From IMG/VR virus record IMGVR_UViG_3300027911_000001, positions 100,831 through 164,830 of that record: DNA of 64,000 bases. One strand, given 5' to 3'. The translations under genes were made by a program, and so were the position numbers. The notes under the pieces are model-generated. The model searched no databases. It was given only the letters and a program-made list of their open reading frames with translations, and was not told the DNA's origin. Of this stretch, positions 43,072-51,332 are shown piece by piece. Positions within the stretch are counted from its first letter, which is position 1; each line of letters begins with the position of its first letter. The DNA is from a virus.

Positions 43072-44583
43072 CTACTTTAACTTTACGTACTTGATAAGGT
43101 CTTCCCCACTATCTTGATAACAAGCAAGCCTATCCTCCAAATGACGTTCTAAAACAAAGTTACCAACCACATCAAAATCCCAGATTGTTACTTTTGGCTT
43201 TGGACCACATTTATCTTTGTATGGATTGGATCCGGCCAGCCTAATACTACGCCCGATTGCGCCTTGGCGAGTTTTAATGTCTGAAGATCCCCCAACCCAA
43301 TTTACAGTGTTGGTTCCTGGAAATATATTGGACCCTACGTGAATGCACGATGTTCCTACGAGAACCTTAATTTCATTTTTATTAAATCTATCGATTTGTT
43401 CTTGAGGGTCTACCTTTTCCAATCCTAATTCGGCAAGCCGATCAGGTTTTGTTTCTGAATGGGCGTACCCAAAGGAAACGGATAGTAAACTCTTAAGTTG
43501 AACTATTTGAGATAATTCTTCTACTAGGATAAGAGTCTGTTCGCCCCTAGCAGCCAAAGCATTAGCAAGCTTAGCGGTAAACTTTGCAATATTGCGATTC
43601 CTTAAAAATAACTCACGTTTTATCATGAGAGGGTCGCTTGCTGTTAGATTGGGATCAGAAGACTCTATTTTTACAATTTTATAGTCGTGAGGACAAATAT
43701 AGCCCTTTTTAACTGCGTCGCTTGTTGATAAGGTATGGACAGTTTCTCCTATAATACTTTGAAGTAATTTTTGGCCACCGTCATTGCGAATCTGTGTGGC
43801 CGACAAAAAGAAACGATACGGTACATCTGCCAAAACACCGTGACACACTTCTTCTAAAGTATCGGAACCCCATGCATGGGATTCGTCCACTATCAACATA
43901 TCTAATTTGGAAAAAAACTTCCATTCTTCCGAGTCCCGTTTAATATTGCATAGTGAATCGCCAATACAAACGGTGATACGTTTGCCAATCTTCTTTTTGC
44001 CGTCACCAAATTTTCCAATATTGCCTTTGCCTAGATGCAACTCAAGCTTCTGCACTAATTCATTAAAAATAGCCTTACTTGGAGCTACAATGGCGCACTT
44101 AAGCCCCATTTCTCTACAGAGCTTTAAAATAATGGCGCTTTTTCCCGTACCTGTCGCCATTTCTACATTGCCGTGAATAATAGGAATAAGTTTATTTACG
44201 GATATATCTTGATCTTCAGTAAGATTCCAGGGCAATGGCTTGGCCCATGGTATCTTTTTAGGCGTCGGATATTTGATTCCGTTAGCAATATCCAAACAAA
44301 TTCCGCTTTCGGCAACTAAATAGGGAATTGAACCGGGTCTTATGTATTTTAAGCCATTTTCTTCAAATATAAGGGTTTGGTTAATCCGGGATTTCAGCAA
44401 ATCGTAGGTCAGTTTATATTTTTCGGGATTCGATGTTTTAAACCAGTGATTCTTAGATAGACGCTTAAGCTCATATTTGGCAGCGAGATCCACATAGCTT
44501 AGGGACTTGACAAGTTGGTCCATTTCTTCTTGAGAAGCTGAACGAATGTAGGCTTTTGTGGGAGAATGGATTAATAATTTCAT
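43072..44583 (-). CDS. DExH-box superfamily 2 helicase (UvsW-like)
   Basis: 503 residues. The N-terminal ~125 residues are a possible DNA-binding domain. Helicase motifs: VEMATGTGKSAI (I), LIVDESHAWG (II), FFLSATQI (III), VLVGTSCIHVGSN (V) and RQGAIGRSIRLAG (VI). The order and size match the UvsW/RecG-like branch-migration helicases of T4-like phages, which act with UvsX and resolve R-loops or forks. It is coupled to the basic 59-residue gene upstream by ATGA. Confidence 0.85.
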   Translation of the reverse strand: MKLLIHSPTKAYIRSASQEEMDQLVKSLSYVDLAAKYELKRLSKNHWFKTSNPEKYKLTYDLLKSRINQTLIFEENGLKYIRPGSIPYLVAESGICLDIANGIKYPTPKKIPWAKPLPWNLTEDQDISVNKLIPIIHGNVEMATGTGKSAIILKLCREMGLKCAIVAPSKAIFNELVQKLELHLGKGNIGKFGDGKKKIGKRITVCIGDSLCNIKRDSEEWKFFSKLDMLIVDESHAWGSDTLEEVCHGVLADVPYRFFLSATQIRNDGGQKLLQSIIGETVHTLSTSDAVKKGYICPHDYKIVKIESSDPNLTASDPLMIKRELFLRNRNIAKFTAKLANALAARGEQTLILVEELSQIVQLKSLLSVSFGYAHSETKPDRLAELGLEKVDPQEQIDRFNKNEIKVLVGTSCIHVGSNIFPGTNTVNWVGGSSDIKTRQGAIGRSIRLAGSNPYKDKCGPKPKVTIWDFDVVGNFVLERHLEDRLACYQDSGEDLIKYVKLK

Positions 44584-44759
44584 CTAAAACACGTTGGACA
44601 GTTTGGAACGCCATGGTCACAGTACTGTGGCGTACATCGACATTCCTCTTCAATTATCTTCTTTTTGTCATTACGTCTAGATTTAATAAGAGCACGTTTC
44701 CCGCGCTTTTTTGGACCATCAGTTTTATTAACCGGCCTGCGGCCATTTGATTTTCTCAT
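44580..44759 (-). CDS. Small basic protein with C-terminal cysteine cluster
   Basis: 59 residues from the ATG at 44759. The N-terminal half is very basic (KKRGKRALIKSRRNDKKK) and the C-terminus has five cysteines (CRCTPQYCDHGVPNCPTC), suggesting a nucleic-acid-binding zinc protein. It overlaps the lipoprotein-like gene by the stop and the helicase gene by ATGA. Confidence 0.55.
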   Translation of the reverse strand: MRKSNGRRPVNKTDGPKKRGKRALIKSRRNDKKKIIEEECRCTPQYCDHGVPNCPTCFR

Positions 44760-44761
44760 AT

Positions 44762-44968
44762 TCAAGGTTTACCACAAATGCAGTCGTAATCCTGCTTATC
44801 ATATTTTCGTATAGTCTTAAGGCAAATAGCATCCGTATACAGATCAGGACAGCGCTTTTGACAAGTCTCTTCGGTTTCCTTATCGTGGGCATTCCAAGGA
44901 TATTTTGTGTCATTAATAATTTTGGGTTCTGGACATGACAATGCAAGATAAAAAGCTACAGCAATCAT
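44762..44968 (-). CDS. Small lipoprotein-like secreted peptide
   Basis: 68 residues. It starts with a short signal peptide ending in a lipobox-like LALSC (Cys12), followed by a soluble part with four more cysteines (CQKRCPD, AICL, YDCICG). It would be attached to the envelope from outside the cytoplasm. Small early lipoproteins in phages often block superinfection (for example Llp of T5), but nothing here proves that. It has a strong promoter and an apparently leaderless start. Confidence 0.6.
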   Translation of the reverse strand: MIAVAFYLALSCPEPKIINDTKYPWNAHDKETEETCQKRCPDLYTDAICLKTIRKYDKQDYDCICGKP

Positions 44969-44974
44969 ATAGTG

Positions 44975-45003
44975 ACTATAGCAGGTGTAGACTATAAAGT
45001 CAA
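44975..45003 (-). promoter_or_regulatory. Strong early sigma70-type promoter
   Basis: TTGACT, 17 bp spacer, TATAGT, 6 bases, ATG at 44968. No ribosome-binding site exists, so the mRNA should be leaderless. It starts the early transcription unit that runs left from here. Confidence 0.75.
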
Positions 45004-46617
45004 CTATTTTTTGTCTTTTTTATTTAGAAAAGATTCTTGAGGGCTATTAGCCATTAGTTTGGCTAGTTTCTTTTCGGCAGCCATAGACTTTCGAAGCGCT
45101 AGAGCTTGGCCTATAATCTTGATCTCGGATTTGGTCAAATTTGGCATGGTTTTTGCCATAAAATTCTCAAACTCTTCTCTTTTGGCCCAAATGGCGTATT
45201 CTTGCTCAGCGCGTTTAAGAAGCTCAGATTTACCTAAATTTGGTTTAGGCATTGATTTAAGTTCGCCTAATACTCTTTTATGTTCTTTTACAGCGTCTTG
45301 TTTTAATTGTGTTCTAAGCGGATCGCTGAATTTATGATCGCGAGATAATCCTATAGAGTGGCCTGCGTCCGAAGTTCCAGCCATTTTTTTACTAGTTTCT
45401 CTAAATTCTGTATTTGTGTGTACGCCTTTTTCATGCCCAGTAGAAGTGGCTGGCCCGTAATGATCTCTGGTGAGAGCCTTACCTAAGTTAGGCTTAGGTT
45501 GTGATTTAATGCTTTGAAGTTTTTCTTTGTGTGCTTCTTTTGCGCCTTCAATAGCTATCTTATGGCTTAAACTATCTCCGCGAGCTTTATGGGCAGCAGC
45601 TCTCTTGATTCTATTACCAGGCACAGGATTAGCAAGAATATCTTCCTTAGCTAATGCGGCTCCGCCAGTTAGAGTTTGTGGAGCGCCCATTCCAGATCCT
45701 GCCGTCATTGCTTTATCCATTTTAGGCATTTGTGGGGAGGCTCTGTCATGGATATGAGCAGGAGCAGATTTTCCTTGGCTAAGAGAGCCCATATATTTTT
45801 TAGCATGTGCTCCAGCTTCAGCCATAGTACTAAAAGGTTCTTTTGTACTGCCTATTCCGGCAGGCCTTCCGCTATGTCTAACATTAAATTTGCCATCGGG
45901 CTGTTTGCCGACACTTACGGTTCCATGCTCGGCATGAGTGAAATTTCCGCCACCTTCATGTCTCCAGCCCTTTAGTCCTTTCACAGGAGTATATTTACCA
46001 GCTGGAGCGTGAGCTGGGGCTATTTTAGAACCTGGGACTTGAGCTTTTTCCAACTGTTCGGATTTATCTAATAGTTCGATTGTAAAGGATGGTTCGGATT
46101 TAAAGATAGAATCAACATCAGAATCTTTTTCTGCAGATTGATTTGGAACCAATTCAGCATTGCAAGATTTGTTGCACGGCGCTACGGTCAGGGTCGCTTT
46201 ACGAGCTATGGATTCCAAGATGTACTGCCCTTCTTTTTTTAATTTTGAGCCTTCAATAGAAAATCCAAGCACGTTTACAGAATCTGGATTTTTGTTTTTG
46301 TCTGAATATTCAAACATGCTAATAACATGTTTACAGACTTCAGAATCGAATAATTCGCCTAAAATATAAATGTATGGAACGCCGCACTTTTCCCAATAGT
46401 ATTCCATGCGATCATCTTCGCAGTCTTCGGGACTAAAGATTTTCTTTGCTTTTACGACACGGCCTAAAACCTGGGTGGGTAGCTTTGATTCGTGTTCAAA
46501 ATTGATTATGCCTTCTCCGCGATGTAAGGAACTGATATCACAGCCTTTTACGGAAAGGATTTCACCGCTAGAGTCCAAATGCTCTGATGCAAGAATGCCA
46601 TCTATCCAAAAACTCAT
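45004..46617 (-). CDS. Prohead protease fused to a scaffold-like region
   Basis: 537 residues. Residues ~1-125 follow the phage prohead serine protease plan: GILASEHLDSSGEILSVKG, then GIINFEHESKLPTQVLGRVV (His in FEH), a strand YIYILGELFDSE, and VNVLGFSIEGS (Ser in GFSIEG). The remaining ~400 residues are hydrophilic and basic with repeats (PKPNLGK occurs twice, in K-S-x-PKPNLGK-S/A-L units) and a helical C-terminus, as expected of a scaffold that is digested during maturation. The gene has a motif B element just upstream. Confidence 0.75.
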   Translation of the reverse strand: MSFWIDGILASEHLDSSGEILSVKGCDISSLHRGEGIINFEHESKLPTQVLGRVVKAKKIFSPEDCEDDRMEYYWEKCGVPYIYILGELFDSEVCKHVISMFEYSDKNKNPDSVNVLGFSIEGSKLKKEGQYILESIARKATLTVAPCNKSCNAELVPNQSAEKDSDVDSIFKSEPSFTIELLDKSEQLEKAQVPGSKIAPAHAPAGKYTPVKGLKGWRHEGGGNFTHAEHGTVSVGKQPDGKFNVRHSGRPAGIGSTKEPFSTMAEAGAHAKKYMGSLSQGKSAPAHIHDRASPQMPKMDKAMTAGSGMGAPQTLTGGAALAKEDILANPVPGNRIKRAAAHKARGDSLSHKIAIEGAKEAHKEKLQSIKSQPKPNLGKALTRDHYGPATSTGHEKGVHTNTEFRETSKKMAGTSDAGHSIGLSRDHKFSDPLRTQLKQDAVKEHKRVLGELKSMPKPNLGKSELLKRAEQEYAIWAKREEFENFMAKTMPNLTKSEIKIIGQALALRKSMAAEKKLAKLMANSPQESFLNKKDKK

Positions 46618-46620
46618 TGA

Positions 46621-46644
46621 GAAACCCTCTAGGGTAAAGATTGG
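46621..46644 (-). promoter_or_regulatory. Motif B element (structural gene control)
   Basis: CAATCTTTA-CC-CTAGAGGG followed by TTTC, immediately before the ATG of the prohead protease gene and preceded by CTTTTAAAG. The GAGGG can serve as the ribosome site. The element recurs at 55191, 60931 and 61158. Confidence 0.55.
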
Positions 46645-46677
46645 TCTTTAAAAGGGATTTAAAGATAAGTTATGGTT

Positions 46678-46908
46678 TTATTTAGTATTTTTGCCCAAAT
46701 CTACGTGAGCGGCCAGATACCCGCGCCTAAACATTGACGCCATAAGAGAAAAGGTTTGGATGTCCTCTATTCCGCACAAACTATTCATGATATGCTCTGT
46801 TTTGATCCGCAATTCTTTTAGTTCTTCTTTAGACATGAGTTCTTCTACACAATCAAGATCCAATAAGGTTATATTGGCGTAGTAACCGACTAGTTTTGTT
46901 CGTTCCAT
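46678..46908 (-). CDS. Small hypothetical protein downstream of the chaperonin
   Basis: 76 residues from the ATG at 46908 (AGAGGA upstream); the start lies after the chaperonin stop. Helical (LMSKEELKELRIKTEHIMNS). Not recognised; a chaperonin partner is possible only by position. Confidence 0.55.
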   Translation of the reverse strand: MERTKLVGYYANITLLDLDCVEELMSKEELKELRIKTEHIMNSLCGIEDIQTFSLMASMFRRGYLAAHVDLGKNTK

Positions 46909-46915
46909 AATTCCT

Positions 46916-48682
46916 CTACGGACGTAAATTGGCTTCATTTACATGATGCCCAGCGTTATCTATAGCCCTGGTATATTCCTGATCGGCTTTATATTCTGCC
47001 AATTCAGCTCCAGCGTCTCTAGGAGCCACGACAAGGCCGCCTAGGGTGCCCAGAACACCGGCTATAGAGACAGCGCCCACTAGGGACTCTTCCACTGCTT
47101 TTACGGCGTCGAATAAGCCAAGTTCCATAGGATCGCCATATTCCTCTAACTCGATATTATAGACTAGGTGAGGCTCCTGAACTAATTTAGTGATGATATC
47201 GCCTATTTCTTCAGGATTGTATCCAGCATTATCCAAGAGAGCTTTCGGTAAGCCCAATAGGGCTTCCATAAGGATTTCTTTAGCTGGATCGTCAGCATGC
47301 AATTCTTTAGCTAATTTGACAGCCATGTCGATAGCAATCCTTGTTCCTCCGGGCAATATGCCGTGCCTAATAGAGGACCTCATAGCCATCGTCGCATCTT
47401 CTACGCGATCGTGTTTTTCTTTAAGATCTGCACCAGAACCTGCGAATACTGTAAGTTTTGCTATGCCGCAAGTCAATAAAGCGATTCGTTCTTCCAACCA
47501 TAGTTTTTCTGACTTTGTTTCAGAATTTTTGATCATTTGCTTAAGATCGTCGGCTCTAACTTCCACATTCATTGGATCTGGTTCGCCAACTACGGTAGAC
47601 CTGAATCTATATCCTTCAAATTGATCCATTCCTGATCCCAAGTCTTTTAGGGTCGCTGTGCTTAGTTGGGTGCCAAGTCCAAATACTTTTGCGCCAGTAA
47701 AAGCGGCTAAGTCAATCAAAAAAGCTTGTTGGCTATTCTGAAATTGCCTCATGGGTGTCTTAACAGGCAAAATATTGATAGTTTCTGGATTTGCAAAGTT
47801 AAATGCCATGGTTGTTAGGACATTATCGCTGAACCCATGTGCCACAACTACGATATTTTTAAAGTTTTCGTCTCCGGCAGCGTATAGATCGCCTACTTGA
47901 TTTAAAATAGGAGTAATTTGAATTAAATCATTTAATGCTCCATCAAATAGCAAAAACAATGGCTTTTGTAAAAAAGTACGTTGATTACCTTGATCGTTAA
48001 TAAAAACATTGCTAAATTTACCAAGATCATCGTAGCCTGTGTAGAGAGGAAGACCGTCGATTCTATCGATCTTGTATCCTTCTTCTCCAGGCATTTCTTT
48101 AATAGTAATATGAGAACTATCCCCAAAACCGATTAACTCGAAACATTCGTAGACCTTATTGGCCATTTCTTCATCGCCGTTAGCGCTGATTTTGCCAACT
48201 TTTTTAAGTAGATCTTGGTTTTCTATAGTAATCGCGATAGCGCGTTCTCTAATGTATGGGACCAGTATTTCATTTACGGCTTTTTTGATCTTACGAACAG
48301 CTTTTTGTGGCGAATATTTAGGATTGCGTTCACAGTATTCAAATAAATTTTTAATAAGCTGATAGGCTAAAATTGTAGTAGTAGTTGTACCGTCGCCAGC
48401 CCCTTCACCTACACGTTGCGCTACGTCTCTGGCTGTTTCGATAATTACGTGATCAATAGCATCGATAGATCCCAAAGCATTGAAAATGGATACGCCGTCT
48501 TTAGTTACCCTATTTGAGACTCCTGGAAGGTCAGATTCCATCAGGGTGGTTCTGCCTCCTGGTCCTAAGCTAGATCCAACTATCTCCGCGATTCTACTGG
48601 TAATATTCAAAACTTTCTTTTTGATTATATTACGATCAGATATGAAAATTTTTGGGGTCGTCTTAGCTTTTCTGTATGACAT
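46916..48682 (-). CDS. groL: GroEL-like group I chaperonin
   Basis: 588 residues, longer than E. coli GroEL (548). Family landmarks: SLGPGGRTTLMES (~38-50), VTKDGVSIFNAL, GEGAGDGTTTTTILAYQLI (ATP and Asp catalytic loop), ILPGGTRIAIDMAVKL and an end of GLVVAPRDAGAE. The C-terminus is polar and lacks the GGM repeat. The apical domain is diverged. It folds phage proteins, possibly the capsid, in a double ring. A motif A promoter lies just upstream, so it is expressed late. Confidence 0.93.
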   Translation of the reverse strand: MSYRKAKTTPKIFISDRNIIKKKVLNITSRIAEIVGSSLGPGGRTTLMESDLPGVSNRVTKDGVSIFNALGSIDAIDHVIIETARDVAQRVGEGAGDGTTTTTILAYQLIKNLFEYCERNPKYSPQKAVRKIKKAVNEILVPYIRERAIAITIENQDLLKKVGKISANGDEEMANKVYECFELIGFGDSSHITIKEMPGEEGYKIDRIDGLPLYTGYDDLGKFSNVFINDQGNQRTFLQKPLFLLFDGALNDLIQITPILNQVGDLYAAGDENFKNIVVVAHGFSDNVLTTMAFNFANPETINILPVKTPMRQFQNSQQAFLIDLAAFTGAKVFGLGTQLSTATLKDLGSGMDQFEGYRFRSTVVGEPDPMNVEVRADDLKQMIKNSETKSEKLWLEERIALLTCGIAKLTVFAGSGADLKEKHDRVEDATMAMRSSIRHGILPGGTRIAIDMAVKLAKELHADDPAKEILMEALLGLPKALLDNAGYNPEEIGDIITKLVQEPHLVYNIELEEYGDPMELGLFDAVKAVEESLVGAVSIAGVLGTLGGLVVAPRDAGAELAEYKADQEYTRAIDNAGHHVNEANLRP

Positions 48683-48700
48683 TATTATCTCCTGCTCAGT

Positions 48701-48711
48701 TTATATCACAA
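48701..48711 (-). promoter_or_regulatory. Motif A promoter of the chaperonin gene
   Basis: TTGTGATATAA overlapping the stop of the small gene upstream; CAGGAG and the chaperonin ATG follow. Confidence 0.5.
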
Positions 48712-48870
48712 ATCAAATTGATTAACTTTAATAACGGACATGGTCCCTAGGTCAATTTCAGTCATTTCATGAAACGCCTGACCGTCGCCTTCTTCACAGG
48801 CCTTTTGTAAAAATTCGTAGTCTTCTTCGCTAATTTCCATTATCTTATGGATACATGCTATAATTTTCAT
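48706..48870 (-). CDS. Small acidic hypothetical protein (54 aa)
   Basis: An ATG frame at 48870 with AGGAGTGGT as the ribosome site fills the gap between the endolysin and chaperonin genes. It encodes MKIIACIHKIMEISEEDYEF, a helical acidic middle and a C-terminal strand. Not recognised. Its stop codon overlaps the motif A promoter of the chaperonin gene. Confidence 0.6.
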   Translation of the reverse strand: MKIIACIHKIMEISEEDYEFLQKACEEGDGQAFHEMTEIDLGTMSVIKVNQFDL

Positions 48871-48878
48871 ACCACTCC

Positions 48879-49331
48879 TTAGACGTCAAAACTATGGTCA
48901 TACTCTCCATCCCAAGCATCCGGCGCTAGTGCTGGGCTAGCGCTTGGAACAAAAATCCTATGTCCTGATTTGGGTTGTCCTAATTGAAAATGAACCCATG
49001 TTTTTGTCCATCTTCGATCTTCAAGATATATACCAAGATCTGACATTAGTTGAAGATTTTGCAATACCCAAGCCCATAAGCTACCGTCCGTGTCTGATAT
49101 ATCGACCGCTAAGCCCAACATATGTTTGCTACCTGGGGCTGCTCCTGGCGTAGAAGCATTTATGGAAGGTGGCCTCCATCCAGAATTAACCGTCATAGGG
49201 ATATTCCAAGCCTCCCTAATTTTATTAATAGGAATTAGCAATCTATCTAGATTATCAGATATCTCCTGGGTATAATCGGACGCATACTGGACATCTCTTC
49301 CCATAAGCAGTTCTTTTTTAGAAATAGCCAT
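48879..49331 (-). CDS. M15-type peptidoglycan peptidase, probable endolysin
   Basis: 150 residues. The zinc site of the VanY/M15 family is present: SGWRPPSIN and GSKHMLGLAVDISD (His and Asp), with a third ligand in TWVHFQLG. There is no signal peptide, so it would need a holin or another export route. It likely cuts stem-peptide bonds of the cell wall at lysis or entry. It has a strong ribosome site (AAGGAGAC) and a motif A promoter. Confidence 0.82.
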   Translation of the reverse strand: MAISKKELLMGRDVQYASDYTQEISDNLDRLLIPINKIREAWNIPMTVNSGWRPPSINASTPGAAPGSKHMLGLAVDISDTDGSLWAWVLQNLQLMSDLGIYLEDRRWTKTWVHFQLGQPKSGHRIFVPSASPALAPDAWDGEYDHSFDV

Positions 49332-49340
49332 AAAGTCTCC

Positions 49341-49369
49341 TTGACATATATCTATTGGTATTATATCAT
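49341..49369 (+). promoter_or_regulatory. Consensus early promoter for the plus-strand island
   Basis: TTGACA, 17 bp spacer, TATCAT on the plus strand, with GGAGG and a TTG start further down. Its -10 box overlaps a motif A on the minus strand. Confidence 0.7.
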
Positions 49370-49371
49370 AA
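49361..49371 (-). promoter_or_regulatory. Motif A promoter of the endolysin gene
   Basis: TTATGATATAA on the minus strand, upstream of the M15 peptidase gene and overlapping the -10 box of the plus-strand early promoter. Confidence 0.5.
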
Positions 49372-49390
49372 AAGTTGGCTGGAGGTAGAT

Positions 49391-49708
49391 TTGAAAATAG
49401 ACGTAGTTTTTGGACAAAAAGAGCCTAAAAAAGTAACATGGTACAGACCCATATTGGATTTTCCCAATCTAATTAAGTATGATGGGAAAAAATGGCAATG
49501 GTTTGCTTATCATAAGGTAGATACCTATATTACAGATTATGTATTTAATTTTGCTGAAATTCCTCCATATGATCCAGTTTATCATACCGATATACCTACT
49601 TTTGAAGACTTATTCGATTTGCCTAAGGATAGCTGTCAATGCGGGGCCATTCATACCAGCTTTCCTGGAATGCATATGTTTTATTGTCCTAAATGGAGCC
49701 GTAAATAG
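49391..49708 (+). CDS. Hypothetical protein with zinc-knuckle tail (TTG start)
   Basis: 105 residues from a TTG six bases after GGAGG; an in-frame start upstream at 49355 lies in the promoter. It is aromatic-rich (KKWQWFAYHKVDTYITDYVF) and ends with SCQCGAIHTSFPGMHMFYCP, a likely metal knuckle. First gene of the plus-strand island. Not recognised. Confidence 0.65.
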   Translation: MKIDVVFGQKEPKKVTWYRPILDFPNLIKYDGKKWQWFAYHKVDTYITDYVFNFAEIPPYDPVYHTDIPTFEDLFDLPKDSCQCGAIHTSFPGMHMFYCPKWSRK

Positions 49709-49756
49709 TGAAAAACCTTAAAAGTCCTAAATAGGCACTTTATAGCGAGAAACTTT

Positions 49757-50125
49757 ATGGATTACAGGGAACTATACAGAAACTTAGCCCAGGAATTAAG
49801 CAATCTGAACTGCGCCGTATATGACCCTAATCATTGGGGCCATTCTTTCAGAGCGAAAAGAAATGTTGATTTTATAGTTATTAGGAATGACTTGACCTAT
49901 AAAGAGAAGTTTTTTGTTTTAGCTCATGAAGCTGGACATTTATTTTACATGAAAAAGGGAAATATGTTCAATAGATCGAGAAAAATCAGAACAGAAGATC
50001 AGGCCAATTGGTTTGCCCTTAGATTGCTTAAATTTTATAAAATAGACAGAATAGAATATTTTATAGTTTTTAATAAAGCAAAAATATCGGAAAAGAAAAG
50101 AAAGAAAACGTGGTTTGAGTTATGA
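49757..50125 (+). CDS. ImmA/IrrE-type zinc metallopeptidase
   Basis: 122 residues. FVLAHEAGHLFYMKKG (~residues 54-69) holds HExxH; RTEDQANWFALRLL supplies the third acidic ligand in the E-x-x-A-N-x-F-A form typical of ImmA/IrrE. No DNA-binding domain is attached. Enzymes of this family often cleave repressors. A paralogue-like protein is at 9873-10370. It overlaps the next gene by 4 bases. Confidence 0.82.
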   Translation: MDYRELYRNLAQELSNLNCAVYDPNHWGHSFRAKRNVDFIVIRNDLTYKEKFFVLAHEAGHLFYMKKGNMFNRSRKIRTEDQANWFALRLLKFYKIDRIEYFIVFNKAKISEKKRKKTWFEL

Positions 50126-50325
50126 GTGTATTTTGGTTACTTTTATTATTCGGTATTTTAGTTAGAATTGCAGCATACAGAAAAGCCGGAGACGCTCCAT
50201 TACCGGTTCAAGTCAAAAAGTGTCCGCTTCACAGTTGGGAATATCTAGAACAGCCTGGAATGGAAGGCGTAACTTATATGCAATGTAAGGATTGTAAGAT
50301 GATTCCAAATGGAGGAAGAGAGTGA
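50122..50325 (+). CDS. Membrane-anchored zinc-ribbon protein
   Basis: 67 residues. An N-terminal membrane helix (VFWLLLLFGILVRIAAY) is followed by a soluble part with CPLHSWEY and MQCKDCKMIPNG, a C-x2-H/C-x2-C zinc site. It resembles the layout of the minus-strand protein at 9364-9870 (also a membrane helix plus zinc knuckle). Function unknown. Confidence 0.65.
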   Translation: MSVFWLLLLFGILVRIAAYRKAGDAPLPVQVKKCPLHSWEYLEQPGMEGVTYMQCKDCKMIPNGGRE

Positions 50326-50564
50326 GCTTTAAATCAGAATATTTACAGGAATGGGCAAATGACCCCATCTTTGAGGAATACTATGTAGAATGGGTTAAAT
50401 ATCATTATGATTACGAGCGATACGATAGATATGAATATCATACAAGGCCATATCGCCCAAGAATGCACCGAATAGAAGATAAAGAAATATATAATAGCGC
50501 TAAACTAGCTGCGGTTAGAGATGTAGAAAGAATGTTTTCTGAGATTGCCCCAGCGAGACATTAA
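50322..50564 (+). CDS. Tyrosine-rich hypothetical protein (GTG start)
   Basis: 80 residues starting at a GTG with GGAGGAAGA upstream. The middle is rich in Tyr, Glu and Arg (YHYDYERYDRYEYHTRPYRP). Its stop overlaps the stop of the convergent MuF-like gene (TTAA), with no terminator between them. Not recognised. Confidence 0.55.
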   Translation: MSFKSEYLQEWANDPIFEEYYVEWVKYHYDYERYDRYEYHTRPYRPRMHRIEDKEIYNSAKLAAVRDVERMFSEIAPARH

Positions 50565-51328
50565 GCGGCCTTGTTCTGTTTATCGTACTCGCTATGCCCA
50601 ATGCGAATAAAAGAAATATGTCCCGCGCCATTAAAGCCCCATCCACTAGGAATATGGGAAGGAGTGCATCTACAACGAGGATGACTACCCAGAATAGACG
50701 GCTGGCCGCCCTTTTTATAGTAACCAGCAGATAGCTCTGACATTTTATAAACTCTAGGCGTTATCTTATCTGGCATCAAGTACAAATCAATACAAACTTC
50801 ACAAGTAGAGTTATCTTTGATTACATTAAAAAACACAGAAGGGTCATCTTCGCCTACGCTTGCTGCGGATCTTGTGATCTCCATGGCGGATCCAAGATTG
50901 CGCGTCTTGGTTCCCTCGGACATAGCTATAGTTTCCAAATGGCTTTTGGCTTTATCAAGCTCTTCGCTTATAGCTTTGCTGATCTCTTGCTCAGGAATCT
51001 TCTCTCCACTCATTTGAGCTTCTCTAGCTAGACCATCCATCTTTTGAGCTATAACATTTGAAGTCTTCGCCTTTAATGTAGAAATATAAGCTAAGGAGCC
51101 CATCAAAATGCCTTTTAAAACATCGCTTTCAACATGGTTCAGGTACTTGTTATTCATTGATTGAATAAATAGGGCCGCTAGTCCAATACTAGGTTCGAAA
51201 CCAACTAAAGTATGTCTTTTGTGACGTAAAGAGGGAACGTCTCCCAATAGCCTAAGGGACATTCGGTCGAATAAATCGCCGACTATTCTATCTATCTTTT
51301 CTTTAGATTGAGAACTAATTCCATGCAT
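50561..51328 (-). CDS. MuF-like head morphogenesis protein
   Basis: 255 residues. A helical N-terminal region is followed by a C-terminal Mu F/SPP1 gp7-type domain: DNSTCEVCIDLYLMPD, then GSHPRCRCTP and a closing GHISFIRIG strand. The C-x2-C...H-x-x-C-x-C set is the usual signature. Such proteins join the portal to the DNA exit path in head assembly. Two genes downstream of the portal, in the expected order. Confidence 0.82.
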   Translation of the reverse strand: MHGISSQSKEKIDRIVGDLFDRMSLRLLGDVPSLRHKRHTLVGFEPSIGLAALFIQSMNNKYLNHVESDVLKGILMGSLAYISTLKAKTSNVIAQKMDGLAREAQMSGEKIPEQEISKAISEELDKAKSHLETIAMSEGTKTRNLGSAMEITRSAASVGEDDPSVFFNVIKDNSTCEVCIDLYLMPDKITPRVYKMSELSAGYYKKGGQPSILGSHPRCRCTPSHIPSGWGFNGAGHISFIRIGHSEYDKQNKAA

Positions 51329-51332
51329 TTTG

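Noticed and set aside
49709-49756. Imperfect hairpin (AAAGTCCT...AGGCACTTT) between two genes of the plus-strand island.
   Set aside because: It has a bulge and no T-run, so it is not supported as a terminator.
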